Assembly (NCBI RefSeq): GCF_918698155.1
Contig: NZ_CAKKLX010000030.1
Coordinates: 1-58,162 of the forward strand
From: Roseomonas sp. CECT 9278
Lineage (GTDB): Bacteria; Pseudomonadota; Alphaproteobacteria; Acetobacterales; Acetobacteraceae
Length of the DNA stretch: 58,162 nt
Direction: 5' to 3'
The notes beneath the pieces were generated by a model that ran no database searches, was not told the origin of the DNA, and worked only from the letters and a program-made list of their open reading frames with translations. Position numbers and translations under genes: made by a program. This document shows positions 1 to 8,694 of the stretch, piece by piece (positions within the stretch are counted from its first letter, which is position 1; every line of letters begins with the position of its first letter).

Positions 1-32
1 CGTCGGCGGCGTCAGAGGTGTATAGGAGACAG
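1..32. other. Nextera transposase adapter remnant at contig start
   Basis: These 32 bases match the Illumina Nextera read-1 transposase adapter with three A/T-to-G differences. Bases 14-32 read AGAGGTGTATAGGAGACAG against the mosaic end AGATGTGTATAAGAGACAG. This is library or assembly contamination, not genome. A GTG at position 18 that appears to open the first gene lies inside it and is not a real start. Confidence 0.93.
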
Positions 33-1019
33 GCGGCAGCGCCCGCGCCGGCCGCGGCCGCGCCGGTCGCGCTGAATCCGCAGCCGTTGCCGCCATCCGG
101 TGGCGATCGTGTCTTCGCCTCGCCGCTCGCGCGGCGCATGGCGCAGCAGGCGGGGGTCGACCTGGCCGGGGTGAAGGGGTCCGGCCCGAACGGGCGCATC
201 GTGAAGGCGGATATCGAGGCCGCCTTGTCGCGCGGCCCGGCCGCCGCGCCGGCGCCGGTGGCCGCCGCGCCGGCCGCCGCACCCGCGCCGAAGCCGGTCG
301 CGGCACCCTTCGCGACCACCGCGCCGCACACCGCCGTGCCCAACAGCACCATGCGCAAGGTGATCGCGCGCCGCCTGTCGGAATCGAAGGCGACCATCCC
401 GCATTTCTACGTGACGATGGACATCGAGATCGACGCGCTGCTGAAGCTGCGCGGCGACCTCAACGCGCGTTCGCCCAAGGACGGGCCGGGTGCCTTCAAG
501 CTGTCGGTCAACGACCTGGTCATCAAGGCCACGGCCGCGACGCTGCGCCGCTTCCCCGCCTGCAACGCATCCTGGACCGAGGATGCGATCATCCAGTACC
601 ACGACGTCGATATCTCGATCGCCGTCAGCATCCCCGAGGGGCTGATCACGCCGATCGTGCGCCAGGCCGACCGCAAGGGCCTGGCCGCGATCAGCGCCGA
701 GATGAAGGACCTCGCCGCGCGTGCGAAATCCGGCAAGCTGAAGCCGGAGGAATTCCAGGGCGGCGGCTTCTCGATCTCCAACATGGGCATGTATGGCGTG
801 TCCGATTTCTCCGCCATCATCAACCCGCCGCAGGCCGGCATCCTGGCGGTTTCGGCCGGGTTGCAGAAGCCGGTGGTGAAGGATGGCGCGCTGGCCATCG
901 CCACCGTGATGACCTGCACGCTGAGCGTCGACCACCGCGTGATCGACGGCGCGCTGGCGGCGGAATTCATCCAGGCGCTGAAGCGCACCATCGAGGATCC
1001 GCTGAGCCTGATGCTGTGA
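33..1019 (+). CDS. pdhC: Pyruvate dehydrogenase E2 (dihydrolipoamide acetyltransferase), 5' truncated
   Basis: This is the C-terminal 328 residues of the E2 core of the pyruvate dehydrogenase complex, which transfers the acetyl group from lipoyl-lysine to CoA. Numbering from base 33, a peripheral subunit-binding domain (about 27-63, FASPLARRMAQQAG then GPNGRIVKADIE) is followed by an Ala/Pro linker. The chloramphenicol-acetyltransferase-type catalytic domain starts near 104 and ends with the active-site motif DHRVIDG (H301, D305). The N-terminal lipoyl domain and the true start are lost at the contig edge. It heads an operon with lpdA and lipA, the other components needed for an active complex. 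A generic 2-oxoacid dehydrogenase E2 is possible, but motif and context favour PDH. Confidence 0.93.
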   Translation, partial: AAAPAPAAAAPVALNPQPLPPSGGDRVFASPLARRMAQQAGVDLAGVKGSGPNGRIVKADIEAALSRGPAAAPAPVAAAPAAAPAPKPVAAPFATTAPHTAVPNSTMRKVIARRLSESKATIPHFYVTMDIEIDALLKLRGDLNARSPKDGPGAFKLSVNDLVIKATAATLRRFPACNASWTEDAIIQYHDVDISIAVSIPEGLITPIVRQADRKGLAAISAEMKDLAARAKSGKLKPEEFQGGGFSISNMGMYGVSDFSAIINPPQAGILAVSAGLQKPVVKDGALAIATVMTCTLSVDHRVIDGALAAEFIQALKRTIEDPLSLML

Positions 1020-1504
1020 ATGCCATAACGCTTCGCGAGGCGACGCCCGCCGACGTGCCGACCATCGCGCGCTTCGTGCGCGCGCTGGCGGAATACGAGA
1101 AGCTCGCCCACGAAGCGAAGGGCACCGAGGCCGATTTCCACGCCGCGATCTTCGGCACGCCGCAACGCGCGGGCTGCCTGGTTGCGGAAATGGACGGTGT
1201 TCCCGCCGGCATGGCGCTCTACCACTGGACCTTCTCCACCTTCCTCGCCCGGCATGGGCGGTGGCTGGAGGATCTCTGGGTGGAACCGGCGTTCCGGCGC
1301 CGCGGCATCGCCCGCGCGTTGTTCGCGCGCCTCGCGAAGGACACGCTGGCCGAGGGCGGCCGCCGCCTGGCCTGGAACGTGCTCGATTGGAACACGCCCG
1401 CCATCGCCACCTATGACGCGATGGGGGCCGAGACCCTCAAGGAATGGATCACGCGGCGCCTGGCCGGCGACGCGCTCGCAACCCTGGCGCAGGAGGCCGC
1501 GTGA
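1016..1504 (+). CDS. GNAT family N-acetyltransferase (diamine/thialysine acetyltransferase-like)
   Basis: A 162-residue GNAT-fold acetyltransferase that would use acetyl-CoA to acylate an amine. The acetyl-CoA pyrophosphate loop is FRRRGIARAL (93-102). The preceding strand WLEDLWVEP (83-91) and the early AEYEKLAHE segment resemble the SSAT/thialysine acetyltransferase branch, but the substrate cannot be read from sequence. The GTG start overlaps the pdhC stop (GTGA), and its own stop overlaps the lpdA start (ATGA), so it is translationally coupled inside the PDH operon. An acetyltransferase placed between E2 and E3 is uncommon. Confidence 0.85.
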   Translation: MNAITLREATPADVPTIARFVRALAEYEKLAHEAKGTEADFHAAIFGTPQRAGCLVAEMDGVPAGMALYHWTFSTFLARHGRWLEDLWVEPAFRRRGIARALFARLAKDTLAEGGRRLAWNVLDWNTPAIATYDAMGAETLKEWITRRLAGDALATLAQEAA

Positions 1505-2898
1505 TGGCCGAGAGTTTTGACCTGGTCGTCGTCGGCGGCGGCCCCGGCGGCTATGTCGCCGCGATCCGCGCGGCGCAGCTCAAGATGAAGGTCGCGCTGG
1601 TCGAGCGCGAGCACATGGGCGGCATCTGCCTCAACTGGGGCTGCATCCCGACCAAGGCGCTGCTGAAGGCGTCCGAGATCAACCACATGCTGCACAGCCT
1701 CGATGCCTACGGCTTCGCGGTGGACAATGCGCGCTTCGACTTCGCGAAGGTGATCAAGCGGTCGCGCAACGTGGCGAACCAGCTCTCCTCCGGCGTGAAG
1801 GGGCTGATGAAGAAGCACAAGATCACGGTGTTCGACGGGCATGGCGCGCTGGCCGGCCCGGGCAAGGTCGCGGTCACCAAGGACGGCAAGCCGGTCGCTG
1901 AGGTCGCGGGCAAGAACATCATCCTGGCGACCGGCGCGCGCGCGCGCGTGCTGCCGGGCATGGAGCCCGACGGCAAGCTGATCTGGTCCTATCGCGAGGC
2001 GCTGGTGCCCGATGCGCTGCCCAGGAAGCTGATCGTGATCGGCTCCGGCGCGATCGGCTCCGAATTCGCCTCCTTCTACCAGAACATGGGCAGCGAGGTG
2101 ACGCTGATCGAGGCGATGGACCGCATCCTGCCGGTCGAGGATGCCGAGGTCTCCGCCTTCGTGCAGAAGGCCTTCGTCAATCAGGGCATGAAGGTCATCA
2201 CATCCGCCAAGCTTCAGGGCGTGCGCAAGGAAGGCGATGGCGTCGCCGCCATCGTCGAGGCCGGCGGCAAGGTCACCGAGATCAAGGCCGACCGGCTGAT
2301 CAGCGCGGTCGGCATCGTCGGCAATGTCGAGAATCTGGGTCTCGAAGGCACCAAGGTGAAGGTCGACCGCACGCATGTGCTGATCGACGGCCATGGCCGG
2401 ACGGGCGAGCCCGGCGTCTATGCCATCGGCGACCTGGCCGGTCCGCCCTGGCTCGCCCACAAGGCGATGCATGAAGGCGTGATCGTGGTCGAGGCCATCG
2501 CCGGGCTGCACCCGCACGAGATGGACGTGACGAACATCCCCGGCTGCACCTATTGCCGCCCGCAGGTGGCGTCGGTGGGGCTGACGGAAGCCGCCGCCAA
2601 GGCCGCCGGCCACGAGGTCCGCGTCGGCCGCTTCCCGTTCATCGGCAATGGCAAGGCGATCGCGCTGGGCGAACCGGAGGGCTTCGTGAAGACCGTGTTC
2701 GACGCCAAGACCGGCGCGATGCTCGGCGCCCATATGGTCGGGCCGGAGGTCACGGAAATGATCCAGGGCTACGGCATCGCCCGCACCCTCGAGACCACCG
2801 AGGCCGAGCTGATGGCCACGGTCTTCCCCCACCCGACCCTGTCCGAGGCGATGCACGAGGGCGTGCTGGACGCCTATGGCAAGGTGCTGCACATCTGA
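1504..2898 (+). CDS. lpdA: Dihydrolipoyl dehydrogenase (E3)
   Basis: A 464-residue flavoprotein disulfide reductase that reoxidises dihydrolipoamide of the 2-oxoacid dehydrogenase complexes with NAD+. FAD-binding motif VVVGGGPGGYVAA (8-20), redox disulfide GGICLNWGCIPTK (C42, C47), and the C-terminal interface motif HPTLSEAMHE with the catalytic H443-E448 pair are all present. A perfect AGGAGG Shine-Dalgarno sequence at 1491-1496 lies 7 nt before the chosen ATG; an in-frame upstream extension into the acetyltransferase gene is not needed. Full length for the family. It overlaps the preceding stop and is followed 63 bp later by lipA. Confidence 0.97.
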   Translation: MAESFDLVVVGGGPGGYVAAIRAAQLKMKVALVEREHMGGICLNWGCIPTKALLKASEINHMLHSLDAYGFAVDNARFDFAKVIKRSRNVANQLSSGVKGLMKKHKITVFDGHGALAGPGKVAVTKDGKPVAEVAGKNIILATGARARVLPGMEPDGKLIWSYREALVPDALPRKLIVIGSGAIGSEFASFYQNMGSEVTLIEAMDRILPVEDAEVSAFVQKAFVNQGMKVITSAKLQGVRKEGDGVAAIVEAGGKVTEIKADRLISAVGIVGNVENLGLEGTKVKVDRTHVLIDGHGRTGEPGVYAIGDLAGPPWLAHKAMHEGVIVVEAIAGLHPHEMDVTNIPGCTYCRPQVASVGLTEAAAKAAGHEVRVGRFPFIGNGKAIALGEPEGFVKTVFDAKTGAMLGAHMVGPEVTEMIQGYGIARTLETTEAELMATVFPHPTLSEAMHEGVLDAYGKVLHI

Positions 2899-2961
2899 CC
2901 CGCGGGGCGCAAGCCTCGCCGAACGCGTGCAGCTTCCCTATATCGGTGCGCGGAAGGCCAC

Positions 2962-3939
2962 ATGACGACGCGCATCGAGATCGACCATCGCAAGCCACGA
3001 CTGGGTGCCGGACGGCATCCGGAGAAGGCGCATCGACCGGACAACCCCATCCAGCGCAAGCCTGCCTGGATCCGGGTGAAGGCGCCCACGCACCCGGTCT
3101 ACCACGAGACGCGCGCCCTGATGCGCGACAACAAGCTGGTCACGGTCTGCGAGGAAGCCGCCTGCCCCAACATCGGCGAGTGCTGGTCGCAGCGCCACGC
3201 CACCATGATGATCATGGGCGAGATCTGCACCCGCGCCTGCGCCTTCTGCAACATCACCACGGGCCTGCCCAAGGGGCTCGATGCCGATGAACCCCGGCGG
3301 GTGGGGGATGCGGTGGCGGCGCTCGGCCTGCGCCATGTCGTCATCACCAGCGTCGACCGCGACGACCTGCGCGACGGCGGCGCCGAGCATTTCGCGCAGA
3401 CCATCCGCGCCATCCGCGCCGCCGCGCCCGAGACGACGATCGAGATCCTCACGCCCGACTTCCTGCGCAAGGACGGCGCGCTGGAGGTCGTGGTGGCCGC
3501 GCGCCCGGATGTGTTCAACCACAACCTGGAAACCGTGCCTGGCCTGTACCCCACCATCCGCCCCGGCGCGCGCTACTACCATTCGCTGCGCCTGCTCGAC
3601 CGCGTGAAGCAGATCGACCCCACCATCTTCACCAAGTCCGGCATGATGGTCGGCCTCGGCGAGGAACGGATCGAGGTGCTGCAGGTGATGGACGACCTGC
3701 GCGCGGCGGAGGTCGACTTCCTCACCATCGGTCAATATCTGCAACCTACGGTGAAGCACGCCGCCGTGGACCGCTTCGTGACGCCCGAGGAATTCGACGA
3801 CTACGCGACATCCGCGCGCGGCAAGGGCTTCCTGCTGGTCTCGGCCACGCCGCTGACGCGCAGCAGCTACCATGCCGATCGCGATTTCGCTGCCCTGCGC
3901 GATGCCCGCACCGCCCGGCTCGCGACGACCCCGGCCTGA
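2962..3939 (+). CDS. lipA: Lipoyl synthase
   Basis: A 325-residue radical-SAM enzyme that inserts two sulfurs into octanoyl groups on E2 and H-protein lipoyl domains. It carries both iron-sulfur signatures: the auxiliary cluster cysteines C63, C68, C74 ([12 protein letters not shown]) and the radical-SAM CxxxCxxC C89, C93, C96 (CTRACAFC). The C-terminal RSSYHA motif is present. It directly follows lpdA, so it supplies the cofactor of the complex encoded upstream. The next gene starts 1 nt after its stop. Confidence 0.97.
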   Translation: MTTRIEIDHRKPRLGAGRHPEKAHRPDNPIQRKPAWIRVKAPTHPVYHETRALMRDNKLVTVCEEAACPNIGECWSQRHATMMIMGEICTRACAFCNITTGLPKGLDADEPRRVGDAVAALGLRHVVITSVDRDDLRDGGAEHFAQTIRAIRAAAPETTIEILTPDFLRKDGALEVVVAARPDVFNHNLETVPGLYPTIRPGARYYHSLRLLDRVKQIDPTIFTKSGMMVGLGEERIEVLQVMDDLRAAEVDFLTIGQYLQPTVKHAAVDRFVTPEEFDDYATSARGKGFLLVSATPLTRSSYHADRDFAALRDARTARLATTPA

Positions 3940-3940
3940 C

Positions 3941-4420
3941 ATGCCCACCCACGCCGAAAGGCGCATCCTGCGCCACGCGCCCGAGCAGATCTTCGACATG
4001 GTGGCCGATGTCCGCCGCTATCCGGAATTCCTGCCCTGGTGTGTCGGCGCGCGCGTGCTGTCGAAGACCGACACCGAGCTGGTCGCCGACCTGACCATCG
4101 GCTTCAAGATGTTCCGCGAGACCTTCCGATCCCGCGTCACGCTGGACCGCCCGGACCACATCCATGTCGCCTACGAGACCGGCCCCTTCCGCTACCTGAA
4201 CAACCACTGGCGCTTCACCCCGGTCGCGCAGGGCACCGAGGTCGATTTCTTCGTCGATTTCGAATTCAAGTCCCGCATCCTGCAGATGGCGATCGGCGTC
4301 GTGTTCAACGAGGCGGTGCGCCTGATGGTGCGCGCCTTCGAACGCCGCGCCATGGCGCTGTACGGGCGCGGCGCGGCGCCGGTGGCGCCCGGCCGGCCCG
4401 AGCCCTTCACCACCGGCTGA
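3941..4420 (+). CDS. COQ10/RatA-like START-domain protein
   Basis: A 159-residue polyketide-cyclase/START-fold protein. The family covers mitochondrial-type COQ10 (coenzyme Q binding, respiratory function) and E. coli RatA. The N-terminal block HAPEQIFDMVADVRRYPEFLPW and the C-terminal segment in which the protein ends shortly after a long helix (IGVVFNEAVRLMVRAFERRA, about 121-140) are typical. I chose the ATG one base after the lipA stop, because upstream in-frame starts lie inside lipA. In alphaproteobacteria this gene commonly follows lipA. A ubiquinone-related role is more likely than a toxin role here, but this is inference. Confidence 0.88.
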   Translation: MPTHAERRILRHAPEQIFDMVADVRRYPEFLPWCVGARVLSKTDTELVADLTIGFKMFRETFRSRVTLDRPDHIHVAYETGPFRYLNNHWRFTPVAQGTEVDFFVDFEFKSRILQMAIGVVFNEAVRLMVRAFERRAMALYGRGAAPVAPGRPEPFTTG

Positions 4421-4430
4421 CCTCCGGCGG

Positions 4431-5309
4431 TCAGTCCAGCGCAGCCAGCGCAGCCACGACCGCCTCCGGCGGCACCGGGTCGTGCGGATCGGTCTGCTCG
4501 ACCATCCGCCGCGGCAGCGCCAGGGACCGGCACAGCGTTGCGAAATAGGCCGCCTGCCATTGCGCGTCGTTGGACAACTGCTTCGGGTTGGGCATGATCT
4601 CGACCAGCCCGGCATCGGGCCGCGCCCATATCATGTGCGACAGGCCCGCCCCATGCTGGCCGACGACCCGCCAGGCGCGCGAGAACAGGAACACCTGTTC
4701 GAGCAGCGAGCACTCCTCGAGCCGCACGAGCAGCGCGTCGTGCCGTTCGGCGATCGCGGCGAAGACCTCGGCCATGTTGGGTACGCTGCGGCGCGCCGAC
4801 CCGCCGGACTTCGCCTCGGTCCCGTCAGCCAGGTATTCGGGCGGCGGCGGCGCGCGATCGATCACCAGCACCAGGCGCTCGGAGGCGGCGAGGGGATGGG
4901 CGCGCGCGAAGCTGTCGATCTGCGGGCCGAACAGCCGCGCGACGATGCGCCGGATGCGGCGGAAGCGTTCGGGATTGTAGGCATGCGGCGCGTCGAAGCC
5001 GGGCACCATGATGCGCGCGGTCCCCGCGCTGCCGGGCACCGTGCCGACCACGGTCTCCAGCACCTTGTAGACAGGCTTGACCGCGATGTGAAAGCCGGGG
5101 AGGCCGCGCAGCAGCCGGTTCATCGGGCCGCAATCGCGCATCTGGAAGCGGTGCGACCCGCGCATGGCGTGGCAATGCTCAAGGAAGGGGAGCAGGTAGC
5201 CGAACAGGAAATGGTAGAAGTGCTCGACCGACCCGCCGAGGTTGCCGGGCACCACCAGCAGCACCGGCCGGCGGTCGGTCTCGACGATCGGCTGGCTGGC
5301 AAGGCTCAT
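4431..5309 (-). CDS. Glycosyltransferase family 61-like protein
   Basis: A 292-residue protein with the hallmark of GT61/DUF563 transferases: QHGAGLSHMIW (218-228) followed by GLVEIMP (234-240), where an acidic residue normally contacts the donor. The N-terminal part has HFYHFLFGYLLPF (30-42), also seen in this family. It would transfer a sugar to a glycan at the cytoplasmic face of the membrane; donor and acceptor are unknown. The ATG at 5309 was preferred over an in-frame start 18 codons upstream because conserved sequence begins after it. It is convergent with the preceding plus-strand operon and not near other polysaccharide genes. Confidence 0.7.
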   Translation of the reverse strand: MSLASQPIVETDRRPVLLVVPGNLGGSVEHFYHFLFGYLLPFLEHCHAMRGSHRFQMRDCGPMNRLLRGLPGFHIAVKPVYKVLETVVGTVPGSAGTARIMVPGFDAPHAYNPERFRRIRRIVARLFGPQIDSFARAHPLAASERLVLVIDRAPPPPEYLADGTEAKSGGSARRSVPNMAEVFAAIAERHDALLVRLEECSLLEQVFLFSRAWRVVGQHGAGLSHMIWARPDAGLVEIMPNPKQLSNDAQWQAAYFATLCRSLALPRRMVEQTDPHDPVPPEAVVAALAALD

Positions 5310-5429
5310 CGGTGTGTGTCCGTCAGGTGGCGCACGATGCTGCGGGCGATGGGCGAAAGGCAAGCGGGCACATGGCGCTGGTCCGCGCGGCGGCCGGCGC
5401 GCCCGCGCCGTTCGCGCAGCCGGCGACGC

Positions 5430-5990
5430 CTACAGGTGGATCAGCGTGGGCGCGAAGAATCCCAGCAGCGCGAAGCCCACGCCGATCACGCCCAGCGCGC
5501 CCCCGGCCATCGCCAGCAGCCCCACCCCGGTGATGACGCTGGCCGAGGCCAGCACGATGCCCACCTGGAAGGCCGCCGAGCCGATCTCGTATTGATGATA
5601 GGCGGCGAGCGACCGGTCGCGCTTCGCTTCCGCCGCGCGGGCGCGGGCCATCAGTTCGCGGCGGCCCTCGCCGGTCTCGGGCTCGCTTTCCCAGCGTGCG
5701 GCCTGGCCACGCCAGGCCTCCTGCTGCCGCGCGATGGCGGCAGCCGCGCCTTCGGGCAGCGCCGGCAGGCCGAGCGCCGCGTGTTCCGCCGCCGTGCGCA
5801 CCGTGGTCTGGCGGATGGTGCGCGCCTGGAAGAAGGCCCAGAGGTTCGCGGCCTCGATATTGCGGCTGATCGCCTCGGTCTGCTGGCTCTTTGCGCCGGT
5901 CTCGGCCAGGGCCAGGAACAGCGCCAGCACCGCGATGAGCAGCGCGACGCCCTTGTGCGAGGTGTGGTCGACCTGTGCGCCCCCTGCCAT
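5430..5990 (-). CDS. DUF4337 family membrane protein
   Basis: A 186-residue protein with one hydrophobic segment near the N-terminus (about 14-30, GVALLIAVLALFLALAE) and a long C-terminal hydrophobic region (about 140-183). Between them lies a charged stretch with ANLWAFFQARTIRQT (48-62), characteristic of DUF4337. This is an inner-membrane family of unknown function. The gene stands alone; the next gene on the same strand is 108 bp upstream and unrelated in type. Confidence 0.75.
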   Translation of the reverse strand: MAGGAQVDHTSHKGVALLIAVLALFLALAETGAKSQQTEAISRNIEAANLWAFFQARTIRQTTVRTAAEHAALGLPALPEGAAAAIARQQEAWRGQAARWESEPETGEGRRELMARARAAEAKRDRSLAAYHQYEIGSAAFQVGIVLASASVITGVGLLAMAGGALGVIGVGFALLGFFAPTLIHL

Positions 5991-6098
5991 GCGGGCCTCC
6001 CCTGTGGTGTACCGGGCGCGTCTGCCCGGCCGGCGCGATTCGCGAAAGCCCTCGGCGAGTTCTCGGGAATGCCGGTGCGGGCGGTCTCGAAGGCTCCC

Positions 6099-6644
6099 TC
6101 AGCGCGGCGCACCCTCGCCGATGCGGTGCAGCAGGCGGCCGCCGTCGCACAGCGCCATCACCACCAGGATCTCGTGCGGCCGCGGCGCGTCGCCGAGCGA
6201 GACGGTGATCGCGTCGAAATGCCCGCGCGACCAGGCATCGTCCTTGTGCCCCAGCGGCAGGTCCAGCGTGGCGCCCACCGCGCCCATCTTGGCCGCCGAG
6301 GGGATCAGCGCCGCTCCGCCCCCGATCGCCGCGCGCAGCGGCGCGCCCATCTTCGGATGCAGCAGCGCGTGCGCGTGCTCGATCTCCCCCGCCGCGCCGA
6401 CGATCGCGCCCTTGCCATAGGACACTGCCGGCCCCGCGAGCGTCCGCAACAGGTCGGGTGCGACGCGCGCGGCCAGCGTCGCGCCGGCCTCGACCAGGTC
6501 TGACAGGTCCGCCACGAACCGCCCGGCGAAGGGATTGGCGATCACCACCATCGCCACCGCGCGCACCACCGGCCGCGCGCCTGCCTCGCCCAGTTCGCAG
6601 AGCGCTTCCTCGCGCAGCAGCGCGATCTTGCGGATGGCAACCAT
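6099..6644 (-). CDS. Amino acid synthesis family protein (DUF1185)
   Basis: A 181-residue protein of the PF06684 amino-acid-synthesis family. Recognisable parts are the N-terminal MVAIRKI, the central NPFAGRF block, the Gly-rich segment YGKGAIVGAAGEIEHAHALLHPKMG and the later LPLGHKDDAWSRGHFDAITV. Homologues often sit in amino-acid or hydantoin utilisation clusters, but the reaction is not established. I started at the ATG at 6644 because the 17 upstream in-frame residues are not conserved-looking. It is divergent from the threonine aldolase gene. Confidence 0.75.
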   Translation of the reverse strand: MVAIRKIALLREEALCELGEAGARPVVRAVAMVVIANPFAGRFVADLSDLVEAGATLAARVAPDLLRTLAGPAVSYGKGAIVGAAGEIEHAHALLHPKMGAPLRAAIGGGAALIPSAAKMGAVGATLDLPLGHKDDAWSRGHFDAITVSLGDAPRPHEILVVMALCDGGRLLHRIGEGAPR

Positions 6645-6718
6645 GGCAGGACTCCCCCTGGCCCAATCGTCGCGCGGGGGGCATCCTGCACGCAACTCCA
6701 GCCAGGACGGAACGCCCC

Positions 6719-7786
6719 ATGGTCCATGCCCCGAACCGCCCGCCCGCCGGCGCGCCGCCCACCCGCATCAACCTGTATTCCGACACCCAGACGCGCCCGA
6801 CGCCCGCGATGAAGGAGGCGATGATGCGCGCCGAGGTCGGCGACGAGCAGCATGGCGACGACCCCACCGTGCACGAATTGTGCGACCGCATGGCCGCGCT
6901 GATGGGCAAGCAGGCGGCGATGTACCTGCCGTCGGGCACCATGTGCAACGTCATCGCCATCCTCACCCATTGCGGCAAGGGCGACGAGGTCATCGCGCAC
7001 GAGACCTCGCACATCCTGCATTCCGAAGGCGGCACGCATGCCGCGCTGACCGGCGTGCAGATCATGCCCATGAAGGGCCCGCGCGGGATGTTCACCGCCG
7101 ACGATGTGCGCGCCGCGATCCGGCCGAAGACGCGCTACGCCCCGCCGCAGCGGCTGCTGGAAGTCGAGCAGACCGCGAATATCGGCGGCGGCGCGATCTG
7201 GCCGCTGGCGCAGTTGAACGCCGTGGCGGATGTCGCGCATGAACAGGGCTGGGCCACCCACATGGACGGCGCGCGGCTGATGAATGCCTGCGTGGGTGCG
7301 GGCATCGCGGCGAAGGACATGGTGGCGAACTACGATTCCGTCTGGCTCGATTTCACCAAGGGCCTCGGTGCGCCGCTCGGCGCCGTGCTGTGCGGGGACG
7401 AGGAATTCATCGGCCGCGCCTGGCGCTGGAAGCAGCGGCTGGGTGGCTCCATGCGCCAGGCCGGCATCTGCGCCGCCGCCTGCATCCATGCGCTGGACCA
7501 CCATATCGACCGCCTGGCGGAGGACCACGCGAATGCCAAGGCGCTGGCCCGCGGCCTGCGGCAGATCCCTGGCGTGGTGGTCGAGGAACCCGACACCAAC
7601 CTGGTCTTCTTCGACGTGCAGGGGGCGGGGATGGATGTCGCGACGCTGCAGGCGAAGCTGACGATGCGCGGCGTCGCCGTCAGCGGCCTGGGTGGGCGCG
7701 TGCGCGCCTGCACGCATCTCGATGTGACGGCGCCGATGATCGATGAAGCCATCGCCGAGATCCGCACGGCGCTGGCCGCGGCCTGA
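6719..7786 (+). CDS. ltaE: Low-specificity L-threonine aldolase family enzyme
   Basis: A 355-residue PLP enzyme of the beta-eliminating lyase fold that cleaves threonine or allo-threonine to glycine and acetaldehyde. The PLP lysine is K214 in DFTKGLGAPLG. The entrance motif YSDTQTRPTPAM (20-31), HETSHIL (94-100) and HMDGARLMNA (181-190) all fit threonine aldolase. Upstream in-frame codons run antisense through the neighbouring gene, so the ATG at 6719 is used. It ends about 35 bp before a strong hairpin shared with the convergent DUF882 gene. Related beta-hydroxyaspartate or phenylserine aldolases cannot be excluded. Confidence 0.88.
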   Translation: MVHAPNRPPAGAPPTRINLYSDTQTRPTPAMKEAMMRAEVGDEQHGDDPTVHELCDRMAALMGKQAAMYLPSGTMCNVIAILTHCGKGDEVIAHETSHILHSEGGTHAALTGVQIMPMKGPRGMFTADDVRAAIRPKTRYAPPQRLLEVEQTANIGGGAIWPLAQLNAVADVAHEQGWATHMDGARLMNACVGAGIAAKDMVANYDSVWLDFTKGLGAPLGAVLCGDEEFIGRAWRWKQRLGGSMRQAGICAAACIHALDHHIDRLAEDHANAKALARGLRQIPGVVVEEPDTNLVFFDVQGAGMDVATLQAKLTMRGVAVSGLGGRVRACTHLDVTAPMIDEAIAEIRTALAAA

Positions 7787-7819
7787 ACCGCTGGCCCCTG
7801 GTTTTCGCCAGCATCTCCG

Positions 7820-7848
7820 CCCGATCGGATGCGCGCCATCCGATCGGG
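7820..7848. terminator. Bidirectional hairpin between convergent genes
   Basis: Perfect 12-bp inverted repeat (CCCGATCGGATG / CATCCGATCGGG) with a 5-nt loop CGCGC, lying between the stops of ltaE and the DUF882 gene. No T-run follows, so it may act with Rho or as an mRNA-end stabiliser. Confidence 0.7.
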
Positions 7849-7855
7849 ATCGGCT

Positions 7856-8479
7856 CTACAGCATGCGCGTCCAGGACGCCTTCGGCCCGATGTCGACATG
7901 GGTGAAGGACCCGTACCAGCCCACGCCCATGAAGCCGAGGTGCTGCGAGTACATCATCGCCAGCGAGCACACATCGGCCTGCGCCAGCCCCGGCACCACG
8001 ATGTCCGCTGCCATGCCGCGCATGTGCAGGCTGTTCGGCGCGGCAAATGGCAGGGACGCATTGGTCGCCGGCGTGCGGTAGCCGGAGATCAGCCGGATCG
8101 GCCGCGCATAGGAAAACCGCTCCTGGATCAGCGACAGCATGTCGACCAGCAGCGGCGGGATGGGGCCGGCCGTATTGGCGCGCAGGTCGCGGAACAGATG
8201 CTGCAGCCGCGCCAGCGCGCGGATGTCGTAGTCCTGCCCGCTGCGGTAGGCGAGCGCCACTTCCTCGCGCGCCTCGTTCTGGATCCAGATCCAGCGTTGC
8301 CGGTCGGGCGGCGGCGCCGGCGGCAGGTTCCGCAGGTCGAGGATCTGCGGCCCGTCCCATTCGCCCTGTTGCGGCGGATGGCCCTGTGCCTGCGCCGCGC
8401 GCCCCGCCACAGCGCCCAGGCCGAGCGCGGCGAACATGGCGCGTCGGCGCAGCCGGGACATGCTGGAAGGGTCAGCCAT
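7856..8479 (-). CDS. DUF882/YcbK-type peptidase M15-like exported protein
   Basis: A 207-residue protein with a twin-arginine-like leader (SRLRRRAMFAALGLGAVAG, then Ala-rich cleavage region to about 32). The mature DUF882 domain is related to D,D-peptidases of family M15. Putative zinc ligands are H152 and D159 (LHMRGMAADI) and H194 (THVDIG), preceded by ISGYRTPATN (131-140). It should act on peptidoglycan in the periplasm. The alternative ATG six codons downstream (8461) would also keep the leader. It converges with ltaE. Confidence 0.82.
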   Translation of the reverse strand: MADPSSMSRLRRRAMFAALGLGAVAGRAAQAQGHPPQQGEWDGPQILDLRNLPPAPPPDRQRWIWIQNEAREEVALAYRSGQDYDIRALARLQHLFRDLRANTAGPIPPLLVDMLSLIQERFSYARPIRLISGYRTPATNASLPFAAPNSLHMRGMAADIVVPGLAQADVCSLAMMYSQHLGFMGVGWYGSFTHVDIGPKASWTRML

Positions 8480-8694
8480 GCGGCGAGACTGCTCCCGCCC
8501 GCGGCACGAGAGCAACCGGCCCATCGATTCGCGCGGAAGGTGTGCGGCGGGTGTTGCCTGCGCGCCGCGCTGGCGGGCGGCGGCGCGGGGCCGGCGGTCC
8601 TGGACGTGGTCTGTCGACCGCCCGGCCGTGCGGTCCACGTGGCCGACGCGCTTGAACCAAGCCGATGCCTGGCGGCGCGCATCAGGCCGGCGGC

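Noticed and set aside
18..32. GTG start for the first gene at base 18
   Set aside because: It lies inside adapter sequence; the real start is off the contig.
4482..6503. A 673-codon plus-strand frame opposite the GT61-like, DUF4337 and DUF1185 genes
   Set aside because: Low-complexity Arg/Gln/His/Gly translation; the minus strand carries recognisable families.
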